51,728 nucleotides of DNA from SG8-41 sp032123035 (GTDB lineage Bacteria; Pseudomonadota; Gammaproteobacteria; Burkholderiales; SG8-41): NCBI GenBank assembly GCA_032123035.1, contig JAQBFV010000002.1, forward strand, positions 1 to 51,728, read 5' to 3'. Of the stretch, positions 49,901-51,728 are shown piece by piece. The position numbers were made by a program, and so were the translations under genes. The notes beneath the pieces were generated by a model. It did not search any database and had not been told where the DNA came from. It saw nothing but the letters and a program-made list of their open reading frames with translations. Position 1 is the first letter of the stretch. The number at the start of each line of letters is the position of its first letter.

Positions 49901-49921
49901 CCCCGCTTCAGCGGGGTTTTT
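49901..49921 (+). terminator. Rho-independent terminator T2 after cassette 2
   Basis: Stem CCCCGC/GCGGGG with a TTCA loop and TTTTTGTTTG tail. Preceded by GTCGCAGCACTTACCCAGG, homologous to the T0 flank CTACAGCACTTACACAG. Confidence 0.92.
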
Positions 49922-50037
49922 GTTTGTATCTTGAACGTCTGTTATGGGTCGAAAGCGAATCCTACGCAGCGAGTGAGCAGACGCCGCCCAGCAGCGCAGG
50001 CAGGCGTCGACCAGGCGGCGTAGAAGCGCAGTAGCGG

Positions 50038-50731
50038 TTATTTGAGGTGCTTGGCGAGAAAATCCATCGTCCGGCGCCAAGCGAGCTCGGCCGCTGCGGG
50101 GTCGTACTTCAGGATCGGCAGGTTCTTCGAATCCGCCGTCTCGTTGGAAAAGGCGTGCTTCGCGTTGTAGCGGTGGAACTCAAAACTCACCTTGGCGCCG
50201 CGCAGCTTTTCTTCCAGCTCGTCGACCTTCGCGATCGGGAAGGGCACGTCCTCGGTGGCCCAGTGGCCCATCAGCGGCGCCTTGATCCTGGACGCATCGA
50301 CAAACTCGAGCGGCGGGTAGCCGTACCAGACGACAGCCGCGTCTGCCTCCGGAACGTTCACCGCCGAAAGAAGCGTGAGCGCTCCGCCCATGCAGAAGCC
50401 GGTCACTCCGACCTTGGTGCAGCCGGACGCCTTCAGATGCTGGACCGCGCCGCGCACGTCCTGGCCGGCGGCGTCGCCGAAGTTGAGGTTGGTCATCAGA
50501 TGCTCGGCTTCGTTGGCCGCGAGCGCGACCTTGCCGCGGTAGAGGTCCGGCACCAATGCCCGGTAGCCGGCCGCCGCCAGCTTGTCCGCGACGCCTTTGA
50601 TCTGATCGTTGAGACCCCCACCACTCCTGGATCACCACGATGCCCGGCGCGACCGCGCCCTGCGCAGGCTCGCCGAGATAGCCGGCCACGGCCTGGCCGT
50701 CCGGCCGCTTGTAGCTGATCATCTTGCCCAT
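50038..50731 (-). pseudogene. Dienelactone hydrolase-family gene with a one-base frameshift
   Basis: The N-terminal part (MGKMISYKRPDGQAVAGYL, APGIVVIQEWWG) is read from the ATG at 50731 (GAGGAAG site). After a run of five G on the minus strand (C at 50615-50619) the frame shifts, and the rest continues from NDQIKGVADKL to 50038. Removing one G gives a normal 230-residue protein with the catalytic triad Cys (VGVTGFCMGGAL), Asp (WATEDVPFP) and His (NAKHAFSNE). The family hydrolyses dienelactone or related lactones and esters. The lesion is in a homopolymer, so sequencing error is quite possible. Confidence 0.88.
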
Positions 50732-50819
50732 GGCTTCCTCCTTCGATAGCTCGTTAATCTACACCCTGAGGGCGCGTTATGGGTCGTCATTGGATACTGC
50801 CTGTCAGATTGCAACGACC

Positions 50820-51728
50820 CTACCTGACATTTTCTTCAGCCTTCTGACTTCTGCCTTGATCCTTGAGGAGCCCCAGCTCGCCGAGCACCGCCTGCATCTC
50901 GGCACGCTCGCGCTCCAGGTGATCCCAGAGCGGTCCTCCAGCGAGCGGCATCGCGGTCCAGTAATGGCGCGCCAGCTCGGCTTTCCACTCGTCAGTGGCG
51001 GTCACTGTCTCAAGCAGTTTCTCCCAGAACCTGATCTGAGCGGCGGTAATCCCGCGAGCGCCCGTGACGCCGCGCCAGGAGCCGATGACGCAATCCACCG
51101 ATTGCTCTTGCCACGTCGGCGTATCGGTGTAGCGCCCGGCGAGCCGTTGCGGCGCCGACACGGCGAGCGCGCGCATCGTGCCCGCTTCAATTTCCTTCGC
51201 GACGCTCGCCGCAGTGACCGCGGCGACATCGGCATTGCTGGCCAGGGCGTCGGCGACAGCATCCAGCGCCGAATCGAACACCCGGATTTTCGGTGCCGTC
51301 ACGTCGCCGCCCGCATGCCGGATGACTTTCGCGAGCGCGATGTGGTTGGGATTGCCGAGCGAGGTCGAAAGCGCGACAGTCACGGAAGCGGTGCCGTTCG
51401 CAAAACGCGCGATCAGGTCGGCGCCGTTCTTCAAAACAGAGTCTGACCGGGCGACAAAGGCGATGTACTCGGTATAGAGGATCGCAAGCGGCGTGAAAGC
51501 GCGCTCGTGATGGAAGGGCGCTGCGCCCAGCAGGTGGTCCGTCGTGAGGTTCACCGAGCTGATTGACACGACGTGCGGATCACCCGCGCGCCCGTCCAGG
51601 TAACCCCAGCACTTCTTCGCTCCGTCGCCGGGCAGGTTGTTGACGCGCACCGGCACATCCAGCAGGCGATTCGACTCCATCACCGTGAGCAGTGCGCGCG
51701 CGGCGCGGTCGAGCCCACCGCCGGGGGG
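50820..51728 (-). CDS. Bug-family (TctC-like) tripartite tricarboxylate transporter binding protein, N-terminus beyond right edge
   Basis: 302 residues visible; the reading frame is open to the edge of the window, where it begins PPGGGLDRAARALL, the ligand-loop motif that in Bug proteins lies about 40-50 residues in after a signal peptide. Other family features: VNNLPGDGAKKCWGYL, VVSISSVNLTTD, YIAFVARSDS, LGNPNHIALA, then RALAVSAPQRLAG and TPTWQEQ. These periplasmic proteins bind carboxylates and are very numerous in betaproteobacteria. The last residues (GRSQKAEENVR) are encoded by a GAAGGCA-type repeat arm. Confidence 0.9.
   Translation of the reverse strand, partial: PPGGGLDRAARALLTVMESNRLLDVPVRVNNLPGDGAKKCWGYLDGRAGDPHVVSISSVNLTTDHLLGAAPFHHERAFTPLAILYTEYIAFVARSDSVLKNGADLIARFANGTASVTVALSTSLGNPNHIALAKVIRHAGGDVTAPKIRVFDSALDAVADALASNADVAAVTAASVAKEIEAGTMRALAVSAPQRLAGRYTDTPTWQEQSVDCVIGSWRGVTGARGITAAQIRFWEKLLETVTATDEWKAELARHYWTAMPLAGGPLWDHLERERAEMQAVLGELGLLKDQGRSQKAEENVR

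Overview
The window is about 52 kb of GC-rich, gene-dense chromosomal DNA from a betaproteobacterium. The evidence is gene order: mlaFEDCB, an ABC-2 exporter pair, bolA, murA, hisGDCBHAFIE and tatABC, then a DegS-like protease, petABC, sspAB and a tRNA-Thr. This is a familiar housekeeping neighbourhood of Burkholderiales- and Nitrosomonadales-type genomes. Species cannot be named from the sequence. Some lesions (an internally deleted hisG, single-base frameshifts in hisH and in a dienelactone hydrolase) could be real decay or consensus errors of a metagenome-type assembly.

Layout. 1-12.5 kb (minus strand): an MSHA-type IV pilus assembly operon. It starts with a sigma-54 response regulator and continues mshM, mshL, mshN, mshE, mshG, mshI, mshJ, a mshK-position gene and the first codons of a pseudopilin-like gene that runs off the left edge. 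12.5-14.6 kb: an orphan ABC ATPase, an NAD-dependent epimerase, a perfect 10-copy heptanucleotide array and the remnant of a luciferase-like oxidoreductase. 14.6-19.5 kb: the Mla phospholipid transport operon (no mlaA) and an ABC-2 exporter. 19.5-27.8 kb: bolA, murA and the complete his operon. 27.8-33.8 kb: tatABC, the DegS-like protease and cytochrome bc1, whose Rieske subunit carries a twin-arginine signal. 33.9-35.2 kb: sspA, sspB and tRNA-Thr(TGT). 35.4-41 kb: a Gld-type ABC transporter operon with a DUF4340 protein, a small lipoprotein and a 64-residue protein. 41-47.6 kb: a double-hotdog thioesterase, an MFS transporter, a D-2-hydroxyacid dehydrogenase, a thiamine-diphosphate enzyme, a carboxymuconolactone-decarboxylase-like protein and a conserved hypothetical. 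48-50 kb: an AT-richer island made of a tandemly duplicated two-gene cassette (small C-x3-H/C-x2-C protein plus PilZ protein), punctuated by three homologous terminators about 1 kb apart. 50-51.7 kb: a frameshifted dienelactone hydrolase and a Bug-family binding protein running off the right edge.

Two things stand out. First, at least sixteen intergenic gaps, many of them inside operons, are filled by elements with one architecture: a run of degenerate 7-bp words (sometimes 8-9 bp), a short spacer, then usually a run of the reverse-complementary words. Words differ between loci, fall into about six families, and in places have been captured into C-termini (HisA, a lipoprotein, the Bug protein). 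Second, the duplicated zinc-finger-like/PilZ cassettes look like an uncharacterised cyclic-di-GMP response module. The same window holds a pilus motor ATPase (MshE) with a c-di-GMP-binding N-terminal motif, so two potential c-di-GMP outputs are present.
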